From assembly GCF_958299795.1 (NCBI RefSeq), contig NC_133206.1, forward strand, positions 31,594,124 through 31,658,123: a stretch of DNA of 64,000 nt, given 5' to 3'. Made by a program: the position numbers and the translations under genes. This stretch comes from Porites lutea. Its lineage: Eukaryota > Cnidaria > Anthozoa > Scleractinia > Poritidae. The notes under the pieces are model-generated. The model did not search any database, was not told where the DNA came from, and saw nothing but the letters and a program-made list of their open reading frames with translations. The first letter of the stretch is position 1. Each line of letters starts with the position of its first letter. This document shows positions 23,901 through 35,513 of the stretch, in pieces.

Positions 23901-26900
23901 CAAGGTATAGTCACTTACACCACAGATTCAAAAGTAAAATTAATTTAGAACTACCCTGCATGACCCTCTGATATTGAATCTGGGATTGAAAAAGGTAAAC
24001 ATGAAGAATCTCTGGGCATAAAATAAATGTATTGTCATGATGTTTAAAATCTACTTATTTACTTTCAGGACTTGTTTTGGTGGTACTTCTTGGAAAAGTA
24101 TCAGGTGGGTGTAACCATAGTTACTGCAGTGATTGGTAACTAACTCTTCGCCACTACTTTTGAGTGATTTGCTCTATACAATGTACACTGTATGGTTAAT
24201 GCTGTCACCTGAATTTTTGTCCAGCCCAACAGGAATATCCAAGAAATGTTGTTTAACCGCATTGCCCACAATTATGTGAAGATGCTGTTTACAGCACCTG
24301 TTACACAGTACAGGGATAAGTTTCTGAAGGTAGGCACTTTTAACCTGCCCATTCATAGCCAGCATGCCAGGCATTTGAAGGGAAATGAAGTTGAGGGTAT
24401 GGCTGCAAGAGCATATTCTTGGGAGCCTTGATTCCTCCTTTCCCTACCCTTCACAGGCTACCCAGTGCATGCACTTCTGCACAAATAAACGTTTGGCAAA
24501 AGTAGCCAAAAACCTTTCTGTGTGATCTAAAACACAAAAAACAGAGGCCAGCCAGGCTCTGTCTCTGTGAGAGGATTGAATCGTACTTTCATCTCTAGCA
24601 TCAGACATTATCTGATAGACTTCAACCTTGGGGTCGAGTGGACCACTCACCAGGTTGTATAGACTTGTAACATATCTGTAGGCGTAACCCTCCCCTGTCG
24701 CATTTTTCTGGCACTCCACACCCACTTCATGCGTGCCTTTCACTTGCCTGAAAAACGCGCAAAAATGACGCTTGTTCTTCCGGCTACTGTTGGCAGAAAG
24801 CTCAGACTGGTGCTTTAGTAAAGTTATGGTGGGTACATTGTACTGCATAATGGTTCTGGGCCCTACTAAAGGGGCATAAAAAGTTAAAATCAAAAATTGA
24901 TACCCTCTTGAAGGCCCTTAACTGAAAGATGACTCGTGCACATGGAGGACAAAACTTTTTTTTCAGGTTTCAAATCGTTTTGTTGAACTATAGATCAGTT
25001 TTTCTGGGATTTTAAGAGCAAAAACAATTTAAAAAATCCTTTGGAAGGGTCAAAATACCAAAACAGATACCCTACATGAACATTAAGACTGAGCACCTAA
25101 AAACTACTCTATTCCACGGCCTAAAGCTTACCCACCCCCATCTCCCGGATTTTGTCATCCTGACGTCAGATCTTTTACTTAAGATTGTATTGTTCTGTTA
25201 TTTCAGCGTTTCCCTAACGTCGTGGCTCAAGCTGTGTACTGCACATTTTGCACAGCATTTCCAACATCGTACAAGCAGTTTGGAGATGAATTCAAGGAAG
25301 AACTGGTTCAGTTAATCCATGAATGGATCGCTGGTGGGTGTTTGTTATCTGTGTTCAGGCACGTGTAACAGATAACGCAAATTTTATCAGCGCTGCAAAT
25401 AACAGTGGGTCATCGGACATTGTCGGACTAAAATGTGCGCACGTCCAACGAAATCGTACCCGCGGTCGGACATGGGGTTTGTCCGAGTAAAACGGTTACC
25501 CCGTCGGAGATACGTCCTTTCTAAAAAGGAAAAAATTACGATCTTCAAAGGTTGTTTCTTTAATAAAGAAACCGGTTTTTACACGGGAAATGTAAGAAGA
25601 CTTAGACTTTGCTCTGCTGTGAACTCTTTTGTAGACTATAGACGCCAAAAACCTCCACTGCACCCTAATCTAGATGTTCGCCTCCAGACTAAACCCAACC
25701 AAACTGTTTGATTACATACCCCATCCCTGACTAAACTACTTGTAAGCCACACCCATAGCGGTTTATACCTAGAGCTTATAGACAAGGGCTACCCCCTCTC
25801 GCATTCGTAAGCAAACGCGTCAGCAATTATATCGCCCAGAACAATGCCTCCTCACTTAGCTACAGTAATCGAAAAAGTTAAGGAAGTTTGATGTATGCTA
25901 TGATGACCTGTTCTGGTACACTTTTGTAATCCCTCAAAACTGGGTAAGCCAATATTCCCTGATGTGCTACAAAATGTAGGAACAGAAAGCCATATAGGAC
26001 TTTACAACTTTTTCATTAGGAACCAAGCCTGTTCCAAGAATCTGGGACAAGTGGAATTTTAAGGGACTGGAACCTAAAGATATGCGGAAAGATGAGCAAA
26101 TCAAGCAGGATGCTTCGAAAGGTGTTTTACAAGCTTCTCTTCTTAAGCACTCAACTGCAGTAGACTTAGAGACAGGCTTACACGTACGTTCCATCCACCA
26201 ATACTAGTCACTGGCGGATCCAGGGGAGGGGAGTGGGGGGCCCGCCCTTTCCCCCCCCCCCCCCCCCGCCTCGTACAACTGTATTTTGAGACCACACTGA
26301 GGCCCGAAGGGCCAAAAAAATTTTGGGAGACCGGCCCCCCCCCCCCCCCTTATCTCAGGGTCTGGATGACCGCCCCCCTCCCTTATCTGAAGGTCTGGAT
26401 CCGCCAATGCTAGTTGCTACTCTTGAACTTACTAGTTTTCTGCACTGTACTTTACGAAAAATAATTACAAATAGTTTATATGAGTTTAAAATTAATTGAG
26501 AAAGTCGTACAATGCAACTCAGGCTTGATTTAAATCAGAACAGTCCATTCCAGCTGTTATAGACTGCGAGCAGTCTCTCTTTTTCGGATCAATTGCCACC
26601 TACCCCTCCCCTAAGCCATCATTTTGCCCTAAGTGAGAAGTGTTAATGTTATCTTACGGGAGGGGTAGTTGCACAGTTTCCCCAGAAACCTAAATTGATC
26701 CTATTTTTCTTCAGATTTAGTGAGAGGAGCGCGGCACCCGTCTCAGTTGTTCAGTCACACGCGTGGTCATTTTCGTGTCTCGCGCGTTTCGCTCGACAGA
26801 CTAAGAAAAAAAAGAGAGACTGCTCGTAGTCTAAGCTCCTATGTTACTTTGATTGTTTACACTCCTCATTTGAGGCAACTTCAACTTAACCTCAGCCTTT

Positions 26901-29900
26901 CGAACGTAGAACAAGTCAATCTAAACAAAGCTCAACTGAATACAGTATCATATGGTACTAGTATATCGTAACAAGAAAACCAAAAGTGCCACTGCGTTCA
27001 TCGTAATGTCAAACTGAACAGAATTTTTAACCACAGAAACTGCATCTGAAGCGACTTCGGACATATGCATTTGATTACGGCTGTAATTGTAGCTAGGGCG
27101 AATTGATAGTTACTTTCTTGCCTTGTAGGTTCTTTGGTTTCACTTCCAGTTGAACTCTCTGAAGAGAACTTATCAAACCAAACCAGCCTGTCTTCAGTCG
27201 GTTACAAACTGAGCCAGAAGTCCTTACCTTTGATAGTAGAAGAGAAAGCTAAAGCCACAAGTCTTTCCTCCCTTGCTCAGGTATGGAACCGTTTTACCTT
27301 GCCTACAAATACAGCCGTTTCTCCTGGCTCCTCGCCGATAGGAACGTTTCGCGGGAGTGAGTATACGCCCAAAAACTGTTACCGTAAGTTTCTTCAAGGA
27401 GAGTTGTGGGTTATAGGCGACTATTGTAGATCAAAACGTCGAGATTGTAAAACATCTGCAAGATAGCTGCGTTGTCTGGTGCGAAAGTCCCGATAAAATA
27501 CTCTTTCCTCGTGTTTATGCAAGATTCGAAGATAAGTTAACTGCTGTGTCAAAACTTCAGCAACAATCACTTTGAAAAACCAATAATAGTGAAACTCGCA
27601 AATTCGTCACTTAAGACAGGAGAAGGGAACTGGGCCGAGTATTCTTTCGCAAAGACTTCTGGGAATGTTACTAGGGACATTGAAAATAATTGGAACAGCT
27701 TATCGACTAGCCTCCCACGCGGGCGACGAAATACGAGCTCCCCTAAAAACGCCTGCGTGGGAGGCTACTTATCGACGAGTCCCAAGTGACGATCCCAGAG
27801 ACAATTGGGCGACGCGTTTCGGCTCAGTTTCCTCAGTTCTCGTTTGAAAAGTACTTGTAAATGATGTAATGAAGTCATACTTCACCTACAGGGGCGAGAC
27901 ATCAGGAGAAAGTCAATCGCGGTCAAAAAAGGGTCACACATTGGTAACGTAACGAACAATGAACAGAGTTGTGATACTGTTAATCGTCTCACTGTGTGTC
28001 ACGCAAACGAGGAAAAGGAGAGTTCTGCGTCACGGTCACCTTCCTTGAACCGTCTCCAGGCAAAGGTGTCGTCATTCACCGCATTTACTGGTGTCCACAA
28101 GGCGAATCAAGCGGAGAAACGTAGGGAGGTAAATAAAGTATTTGTAAAAGCAGTTAATGTTGTCTTCAGCATTGAATGTAGTCACAACAAATAAAGTGTT
28201 CTTGTAGTCACTACGGCCATTCTGATAGCAGGCCTAACCTCTGATTTCGGAAAAGCCAACGAATACTGTAGATGAGGTGAGCCGAGTATTAACGACCAGC
28301 CGAGCACAGACGGTTATTTCCTAACTTATATATAATTATACGTTGTAGGTAAAAACCTTTCTGAGGTTAAAGGACAACTTTCTTTGTCTTCTATGTATAA
28401 CAAGGGCAGGGAAACAAAGCCAATTGTGATTCGAACTAGGGTGTATACTGGTTTAACCTGAAAACACACTGTTTGAGTGGTTACGTGAGTGATAAGCTCC
28501 AAAAATTACAGAATCGTGCAGCCAGAGTTATTACTAAATCACCCTTTGATACGAGCTCAAACCACCTTCTCTCCACCTTCGACTGGGAGAGGCTATCTCT
28601 TTGATGAAAGAAACAGAAAGCCTTAATGATGTATAAAACCTTGATTGACCTTGCTCCGGAATATCTACAAAGTATTTTCTCTCAGTCTCACTCTGCTCAC
28701 AACTTGAGAAACTCTGAGGGAAAGCTGAGCCTGTCGAAACCAAGCACCAATTATTTGAAACGAAGCTTCTCTTACACCGGGGCCATGTTATGGAATAACT
28801 TGCCCAAAAGCGTGAAAAATACTGCATCTGTTGAGCATGTAAGCGAAATATCAAGAAGGTAGCTGTGATATCGGACTCCCACAAGGCAATCATGGAAAGC
28901 AGTTGTAATTAATTTTAGTTTTTAACTTAAGCTTAACTGATGATTTTCCGTATATAAGTAAAGGTTTACATACATATATACCACAACATAATACAACTTA
29001 CGTTTGCGTTATCTGAGGAAACACATCTGGCTTCTTGACCAGTTTGCTGATACCATTTTCATATATAGAGGTATTCAGGACGGTTTTACCATGCCTCTTT
29101 GACTCCTTTTTCCCTCTTCAGTCATGTCCTGTTGGGAGAGGTCCAGAGTTTTCTCGCTGTGTGTTTGACGTTTATGGCCACAGTCCGCTTGTGGAACAGT
29201 TTCTCAAGATGCAGAAATTATCCAAAGATTCAGGGACGTCTGTTTTAATGCAGAGAACAGAAATCAAGTCCCTTCCACCATATCCTTTTTTGCTAACAAA
29301 GATAGCCCTACCCCCCCCCCCCCTTCCCAACCCAATGGCCTAAAAAACGCTTTAGAGCCACTTTGAATAGATAAACTGGTAATCCTTGCTTGTGGCAATC
29401 TTGGGGTCACATATCCTTGAATCCTAAAAAGGACGGAGTTATAGCTGTCGAGAAAAGAAGGGAGACTGCATGTGTCATAGGAATGCAACAAAGCAGAGAG
29501 ATGCCGGTTAGAGTCAGAAGATAGGCCATATCCCAGTTACCTCAAGCCTCTTCTTGAAAACGAGTCTAAGTGCGAAGTTTTTGATATGAAAAGACCTTTT
29601 TATTTCAGTTGTCATGCAAATGAAACCCATTTATCTAGTTCTGCACTTAGCCTCACTGAAGGTGATGTTTTGGAAAATTTGTTACACATCAACTTCCTTG
29701 ACTCATTCTCACATTATCCGCTCCGACTTATCGAGAGGTGATTCGAAAGTCACTAAAGGCCTCACAAGCCATAACAAGTGATTTTAAAAAGTGAGTAATT
29801 TTGCCATTCTTTGTTTGATTTCCAGTTGCAGGTATCGCAATAGAAGTACTAGTGTTCTTGACAAACGTTAAGCCTCTTAGAAAACGCTTCGTTTAACTTT

Positions 29901-32361
29901 TGAGGCATTAACAAGGAAGGAAGCTGAAAGGAAGGAAAGAAAGCACGGGGCATTGGTAGGGGCGAAATCGGTCTAAGGGGTATCCCTGGGGTATGTCTTG
30001 TTGTAGTCAACACAACAAAAAACAAACGCAATTTCCGTTCCAGTGTCCAGATCAAAATAGATGATAAGACAGTAAAATTAAGTCGTTGATCTTGTCTTTT
30101 TCTCTCTTCCTGAACTGACACTGCCCCACACTGCCGTTTTAAAAGAGAAAAGGACTTAAGCCTGACTCCTGTGGTCTTTCGTCAATATCACTTCACTTTA
30201 CGTCGCTTTACGACGCATTTCAAAGGTTGTGTGGGTATCATATGACCATTCTCAACTTCAACCCGGGCAATATCTTCATGATGGAATACATTTTGTTCTT
30301 GTTAACAGACTTCATGAAGAGAATACTCACCAACGAACTTTGTTTGTGCGTAAACAGAAGCAAGCCAATTTAGACTTCACCAGGTACAGTGTACTTGTAC
30401 AAAGTGTGACGGGAATCAATTCAATCTTCCGTGGCCTCTCGTTACCCTTTCACCTTCTAAGAATGACCCAAGCCAAAATCCATGAAATATTCCATTCTCT
30501 GTTGTAAACTACTGTAACTCAAATGGTTTCACACGGAAGCTCTACCAGAGAGGTTTCTTGTGAATGGCTCCACGGTGGGATTTTGTCAAAAGATTCAAAA
30601 GTTGGAAAACGTAAGAAGCCTTTAGTATTCATTGTCTTGGCAATTGCACATGTCAAAAGGCAAATTTTCTTACCAAAGTATTCCCCTTGTTTGTTTAAAA
30701 ACCTAACCAGTCCAAACCTTAAATTCCAGAAAGTGAGTTGCCAATTAGACTTTCAAAAAAGTCCTTCGTCGGATTTCATTCGTCGGACTTCGTCTTCGTC
30801 TTCGACTTCGCCGTACCTCTCGCGACTTCGTCGCTCCCGGTGGGCTGCTTCGCTCCCTAAAAAGGCTCGCTTCGCTCGCCGAGAGGTCGACTTGTAGCAA
30901 GTCTAGTTGCCAATAGTCATTGTACCATTCACGTGGTACAAGTCGCTTGAAGTGCCAGCGACGCAGTGGGACAAGGCACACAAAGAGCTCACATCATTTA
31001 ACCCTTTAAGCGCTAAGAGTGATCAGCATCAAATTTCTCCTTGTAATATCAATGCTTTATAAAACAGAGTGGTCATGAGAATTACGGACATGATCACACA
31101 AGATGAATTTGCTTGATATTTGATCAACTTCTTCCCACTACTTCTGTAGGAAGTGAATAGGGGAAACAAATGAGAATTCAAATTTTGATCTTAGTGTTTA
31201 AAGGGTTAAAAAGATAATTTCCTTCGTTTGTCATCTCCTGCTCTCCAGCGTGGCGGTAAAATTTGTACCAGGTGTATGACTAGCTGCAATGGGCCTATTA
31301 ATTTGTTTATTTTATACTTTGTGTGTTTTAGACGGGAAGGAGAGTTATTGTCGCGGCAAAAAGACGTAAAGAAGATCAGTGAACTGATATATCTTGAGCT
31401 AACGGTGAGGATGTTACCTGTTTTTGAAATTGTACAGTTCGAGAATTCCCCACTTCAGAAAATTTATAGGGACAATGAGTACAAGTTTTGGACGCAGTGA
31501 TGTCTGAGATCGTTTCGAATCGTTTGAGTGGACACCCGAATTGGTCGATGGTATTTAAGGCAACTATGAACCAATCATAAGTAACGCTTGTCCACCCAAA
31601 CGATAGTCTGCTACACAGCCGTTTTTAGTGTCTTCACGCAACGCTCCTCCCCACAGCTGTTAGTGGGGAGGAGCGTAGCGTGACGACACTAAAAACGGCT
31701 GTGTAGCAGACTACCCAAACGATCCCAGAAATCATTTAGCGGAAAGCTTGTACCCATTCCCTTTTTAGTTTCTGAAATGAGGACTGGCGTAGCCTGCGTC
31801 GTAGACAGTTTAAATCTTGGTCTCGAGTGACAAGTCCGGCTTTTACGCAAGCTCAGAATGGCGTTGAGAATTATCAAGGACCTACTTGACAAAGTGAGAT
31901 TTAATTCGAGTATGATTTTCTGTGGCTAAGTGGAGATTCCTCGTCGAGTTTATCGATACTATAAACCACTTTCATCGTTGCCGGCGTTGCCTTCTAAGAG
32001 AAAGTGAATGGTTCACGCGCGTGCATTACCGTGAATACTGAGAAATCTCGTAATCGTTGTCGTACTCGTCGTAGAATCTAGAGGATAGCAACAATTGAAA
32101 CTACTGTTAAAGAAATCTGACTTGAATGGGCACACTCTGGGGTTACATCCACAAACCCCGCCCAAAGTTTGAACTACGTTTGTCTTTCCAGTTGACACTG
32201 TAAGTGTAAGTGAAAGGGCTAATTGCAGTGTCCTTTCCGTGCTAACGGGGCTCTTTTATTTGACTAATATTCAGAAAGATGGAGATGAACAGAGTAGCGG
32301 CAAGGTTGCGGCTGCCGTTGCCTCGGCGATGGGCTATGGAACAGAGAATGAAACCAAATGA
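20949..32361 (+). CDS. FAM227: FAM227-family protein, about 15 exons, 560 residues
   Basis: Recognised by the FAM227 signature DLFWWYFLEKYQPNRNIQEM, then FNRIAHNYVKMLF, RFPNVVAQAVYCTFCTAFP, PRIWDKWNFKGLEP and the C-terminal CPVGRGPEFSRCVFDVYG-HSPLVEQFLKM. Exons: 20949-21210, 21667-21720, 21846-21931, 22498-22536, 22906-23019, 23645-23707, 24069-24104, 24225-24329, 25207-25333, 26020-26121, 27129-27280, 27892-28128, 29122-about 29267, 31332-31404, 32275-32361 (TGA). Phases are continuous. The start is the first in-frame ATG; an earlier exon may exist because that exon opens with an acceptor at 20940. The exon 13 donor is weak and uncertain. Exon 1 has either a GC donor (21211) or a weak GT donor (21219), both in frame. 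Function of the family is poorly known. A vs B paralogue not decided. Confidence 0.85.
24456..24895 (-). other. Unexplained 149-codon open frame in a FAM227 intron
   Basis: A 450-base open frame (minus strand, ATG at 24893) with normal-looking composition but no recognised domain and no splice links to FAM227 on the plus strand. It is most likely part of a dispersed repeat rather than a gene. Confidence 0.3.
26211..26406. mobile_element. MITE with TGGCGGATCCAG inverted termini
   Basis: Starts ctggcggatccagg and ends ctggatccgcca. The interior has long C tracts (26251-26267, 26335-26349) and no coding potential. It lies in a FAM227 intron. Confidence 0.75.
26561..26832. mobile_element. MITE with agactgcgagcagtctctc termini
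   Basis: The left end agactgcgagcagtctctct is the inverted relative of the right end agagagactgctcgtagtct. About 272 bp, non-coding, in the FAM227 intron before exon 11. A related fragment (gactactcgtagtcta) is seen near 3961. Confidence 0.75.
27708..27773. mobile_element. Short foldback element, tagcctcccacgc type
   Basis: tagcctcccacgcgggcg is matched by cgcctgcgtgggaggcta across a loop of about 30 bases, in the FAM227 intron before exon 12. Confidence 0.7.
28460..28910 (+). mobile_element. Decayed LINE reverse-transcriptase C-terminal fragment
   Basis: Translates as KLQNRAARVITKSPFDTSS, LLSTFDWERLSL, two stop codons, then KQKALMMYKTLIDLAPEYLQ, LSKPSTNYLKRSFSYTGAM and WNNLPKSVKN, the typical end of a cnidarian non-LTR retrotransposon polymerase. 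In-frame stops show it is dead. It lies in the FAM227 intron before exon 13. Confidence 0.85.
30770..30895. repeat. Low-complexity ttcgtc/cttcgctc-rich tract
   Basis: Degenerate cttcg-based repeats; flanks share tagttgccaat... and agtcta blocks on either side. FAM227 intron. Confidence 0.5.
30998..31209. mobile_element. piggyBac-like MITE flanked by TTAA
   Basis: TTAACCCTTTAAGCGCTAAG at the left and CTTAGTGTTTAAAGGGTTAA at the right: inverted ends inside TTAA target sites. About 212 bp, non-coding, FAM227 intron. Confidence 0.8.
31594..31723. mobile_element. 108-bp foldback MITE with 11-bp target duplication
   Basis: Element 31605-31712 has near-perfect inverted ends agtctgctacacagcc / ggctgtgtagcagact and an inner palindrome cctccccac / gtggggagg. 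Direct repeats acccaaacgat flank it at 31594-31604 and 31713-31723. FAM227 intron before the last exon. Confidence 0.9.
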
Positions 32362-33571
32362 GCGGTTTATCAACGATTCCTTGATGAAACCGGTTTTGCT
32401 CGGACTCGAACGAATCCCAAGAGGCCTATTATGACCGTTTTGAAATATTCTGACAGTGGGACATCAACAACAACTGTACTGCTCTGAATTATTTGCTATT
32501 TGTTGTAAATACATGTATATATCTGGAGTGTTTATTTTTCTAAGTTATTTAACGATGGCTTCGTGCTTCATTAAAAGTATATCTACAATAATATTCTGAC
32601 TTGTTTTCCTTGACCTTGCTTTCGCTTTTTTTGTCCAGCTTTTAAGAGAACTTACACTGGGTGCCAGAGACTTTTCATGCGCGGTTTCTTGTTTCGGTCA
32701 AGTCTATAGTGAGCCCGATCCCCAAAACCCTTTAGACCTGAGCGATATTCCTTTCATAGCGCTGGGGCAATTCGACCCTTCTTATACGAAAACATCCGAA
32801 ATCTGGTTGATTTACGACTCATAGGAGCCATCACAAACTTTCCTTGGAATTGTAATTTTATCTGATTTGAGGACAATTTTCTGTATGTACTCATGAAACT
32901 GCCTTACCGTGCAGCCATCATCAATCTAGGTGTCTGTTAACTTGTTCCAGTACAAACAGACTGAAGTGTAAACAGCAAACAGGTACTCCACAGACCTGTA
33001 AATAATATATGCAATGCTAAATATTCTGTCCCGTTGAGATGTTTTAGTGGATCTCCAACTCAAGGCCTTCTTGTATTAAGGCCATTGCGTTAGTATTTGA
33101 TTGACTAATCCACAGATAATAAATTTACAATTTCTCTAAGAATCCGCATTGGGTACGAGGTGGTATGGAGAGTGTTAACCGCCCTTGATTTCATAATTCT
33201 TCAGATCAGACTCGGCATCATCCAACAATGGCTAATTAATATTCACTCTTGCCTAATCCCTGTACGGCGTCTACCCAGGCCATCTCGGTCAATGCATTTA
33301 GGTGACGAATCCGAGACGAACTCGGACCACGTGACCCAAAACGCATGGGCCGCGCGGAATAATGAGGCCTAGGGACTAGATAAAGTGCACCCTACAGATT
33401 TTTTACCATCTACTAACAGACAGTAAATAATCTGTAGGGTGTGCGCGCATTGTGTAATTTCCAAGAGCACAGTACTTCATTTCTATTGGTTTTAATTTCA
33501 AGGAATTGATCAATGTAGGGAAAAAGGAGAAAACAACAATAAGCACGTAATTAATCGTCAAATCATATGAC
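32362..33571. other. Gap between FAM227 3-prime end and the PKD1-like exons
   Basis: Contains FAM227 3-prime flank, a short foldback at 33388-33440 (gcaccctacagatt / aatctgtagggtg) and repeat copy 3 at about 33240-33360. No further PKD1-like exon (for example a GPS or transmembrane exon) was recognised on the minus strand. Confidence 0.55.
33240..33360. repeat. Dispersed repeat with CACGTG core, copy 3 of 3
   Basis: Reverse complement of the 4076-4211 family: ccaggccatctcggtcaatgcat, gacgaatccgagacgaactc and ggaccacgtgaccc align to it. Confidence 0.6.
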
Positions 33572-35513
33572 CTGAAGTTGGTGGCAACGCTACAGACCTC
33601 TGTTCTGTAGGAACTTCAGCTCCTGACACTGTTCCATTGTACTCAATGATCACAAAATATTCCCCAGCGGTGGACCCATTAAACTCCTTGTCGCTAAAGA
33701 ATAACACTTTAGGATCCCCAGTTCCCTCCTGTTGAAAGCGATGAGCAAAAGAGACCAAAATCTTTGTTATACTATACACGCAGGATTACAATCGGCAACA
33801 ACATGAGTTTAGACCCTAAACTGGGCTTTTTTACGTTTTACTGACTTCAAAAGGAGGAAATATAGCTTTTCATTCCCCATCCCCTCCATGCAATGTTGTG
33901 CCGATGTTCGAGCTACCTACAGAAAACAACAAACACCCCAACTTTGAATGGAGGGGGCAGGGGAGGGGTGTGGATTCTTTTGTTTTCTGAAGTTACCCAA
34001 TTTGAATACAAATGTCTCAACAACTTTGTTGCCGATTGTAGCTATTTCAGTCAAACCTCCTTGATACTGACTCCAAAGGCAAAAGCCAGGTATCCCTATT
34101 TCAGGTGTCCTCTAGAACCACGAGAACTGTAAGTCATAGAGAGGTATCCGTATGGAGAAGCTTGACTGTATTTCTAATTTAATACATGCTCTGTGATTGG
34201 TTAGTTCAGTGCGCCTTACTGCACCGAACGGTTACTCGATTCAGACCCCCAAGACATACGATAAATATCTTTTTAAAACTTTAAACGTTACCAATCTTTT
34301 TATTTTTCAAAACCATTGATTTATGAAGATTGAATGTAAAAACTGTAGTCATACAAAAGGTCATCTTTCCGAATTCAAAATTCATCGGTATTATTGAAAT
34401 TGACGGTATCATTTATTGTTAAGACCACAGTCTAAAGTCAGCAACTTAAAAAAAATTTAAATTCAACAAGTAAAAATGGTACCTCAATGCCATTAGTTTA
34501 TAATGTGGGGGAGTGTTCGAGCAACTCGCACGCTACAAGATGAGGTACCAGGAATCTGATTTACATCTTGGCCTTTAATCTTCTTAGTCTTCTTACAACT
34601 TCTGCTTACTCTACTTCTACTCTACTTTTCCTACTCTTCTCTACTAACTTCCACTAGTTCAAGTATAGTAGCGGTTTTAATAGCCAAAGCTGGATATGTT
34701 TGGGTTAGCTGACCGGAAGAGTTTCTATTGTATACCTTATCGCTAACATTGTAACAGGTTTGCTGTTGTCAGGGAATAGATTAGCCTACGCACAGCCGCA
34801 GCTGATAGTTACCAAAGAACGAAGGTCAGCTCTAACACCACAAACACGACCACCTGTAACATTCCTAATACGGCAATAAGTAAATTCGCGAGCTAAGCAT
34901 AACTTCAAGTACAAGTAAAAACAAAAGATCAAAACAGGAAAACAGTACGTGGACAAACACAAGACTCAGAATGAAACAAAAACTAAACTCAAAAGTTAAG
35001 ATAGATCCGTCTTAAAAATAACTTTCAAAATACTTCAAAACAATAATTACAAAGTAGTAAGCTGCATTGAAATATACACTCAATTTAAATGCTATCTCAC
35101 CTCATTGGTGTAATAACTGACGTTTTTCCTTTCGTTGAGAAGGAACTGGGGAATGACTCGCACCTTATCGTTTTCGTCTCCATCCATAGTTGGCCGTCGC
35201 CCTTTTCTTAGATACACCACTCGTGATAGTTTCTCAGTAAAGTTCCCAAGCACATCTACTTCTATGTTGATTGTGCTCTGATTATGCGTCACAATAAAGC
35301 TATGCTTCAGTGTTTTGGAGTATTCTATTTTTCCTTTGGACGTTTTTAGAGGGTCGCTCCCTTTCCTTATCCTCAAGTCCACCGGTTCAGAAAGATTGAC
35401 GATTTCTGCTCTGTTTGCGTGCTGTAATTGCGTTTGTCCAACGAGATCATGGGACTATTGATAATGTTGACTGAGTTAGTCCACATAAATGGGAGAATAG
35501 GTGTTGACATGGC
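33572..35513 (-). CDS. Polycystin-1-like protein, two downstream exons of the REJ region (partial)
   Basis: Exon 35101-35513 reads TPILPFMWTNSVNIINSPMI, then after a one-base frame change EIVNLSEPVDLRI, KHSFIVTHNQSTINIEV and VVYLRKGRRPT; exon 33572-33728 reads VLFFSDKEFNGSTAGEYFVI. This order, a W-box and serine-rich stretch, NLSEPVDLRI, a VxLRxGxxPT motif and GxYFVxxxY, is the extracellular REJ-like portion of PKD1-related proteins. Junctions are phase 0 between the two. The frame change is near 35400-35410; alternatively the exon starts at 35421, where an acceptor (caattacag) leaves the frame intact. No GPS, PLAT or channel exons are visible further on, so this is a fragment or a gene with exons not recognised. 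Confidence 0.6.

Noticed and set aside
26204-26407. 67-residue Gly/Pro-rich frame
   Set aside because: It is translated from a MITE with long C/G tracts.
29122-29343. FAM227 ending at the stop at 29341
   Set aside because: Two further exons (31332-31404, 32275-32361) continue in phase with charged helical sequence and a clean stop, so the shorter end was not preferred, though the exon 13 donor is weak.
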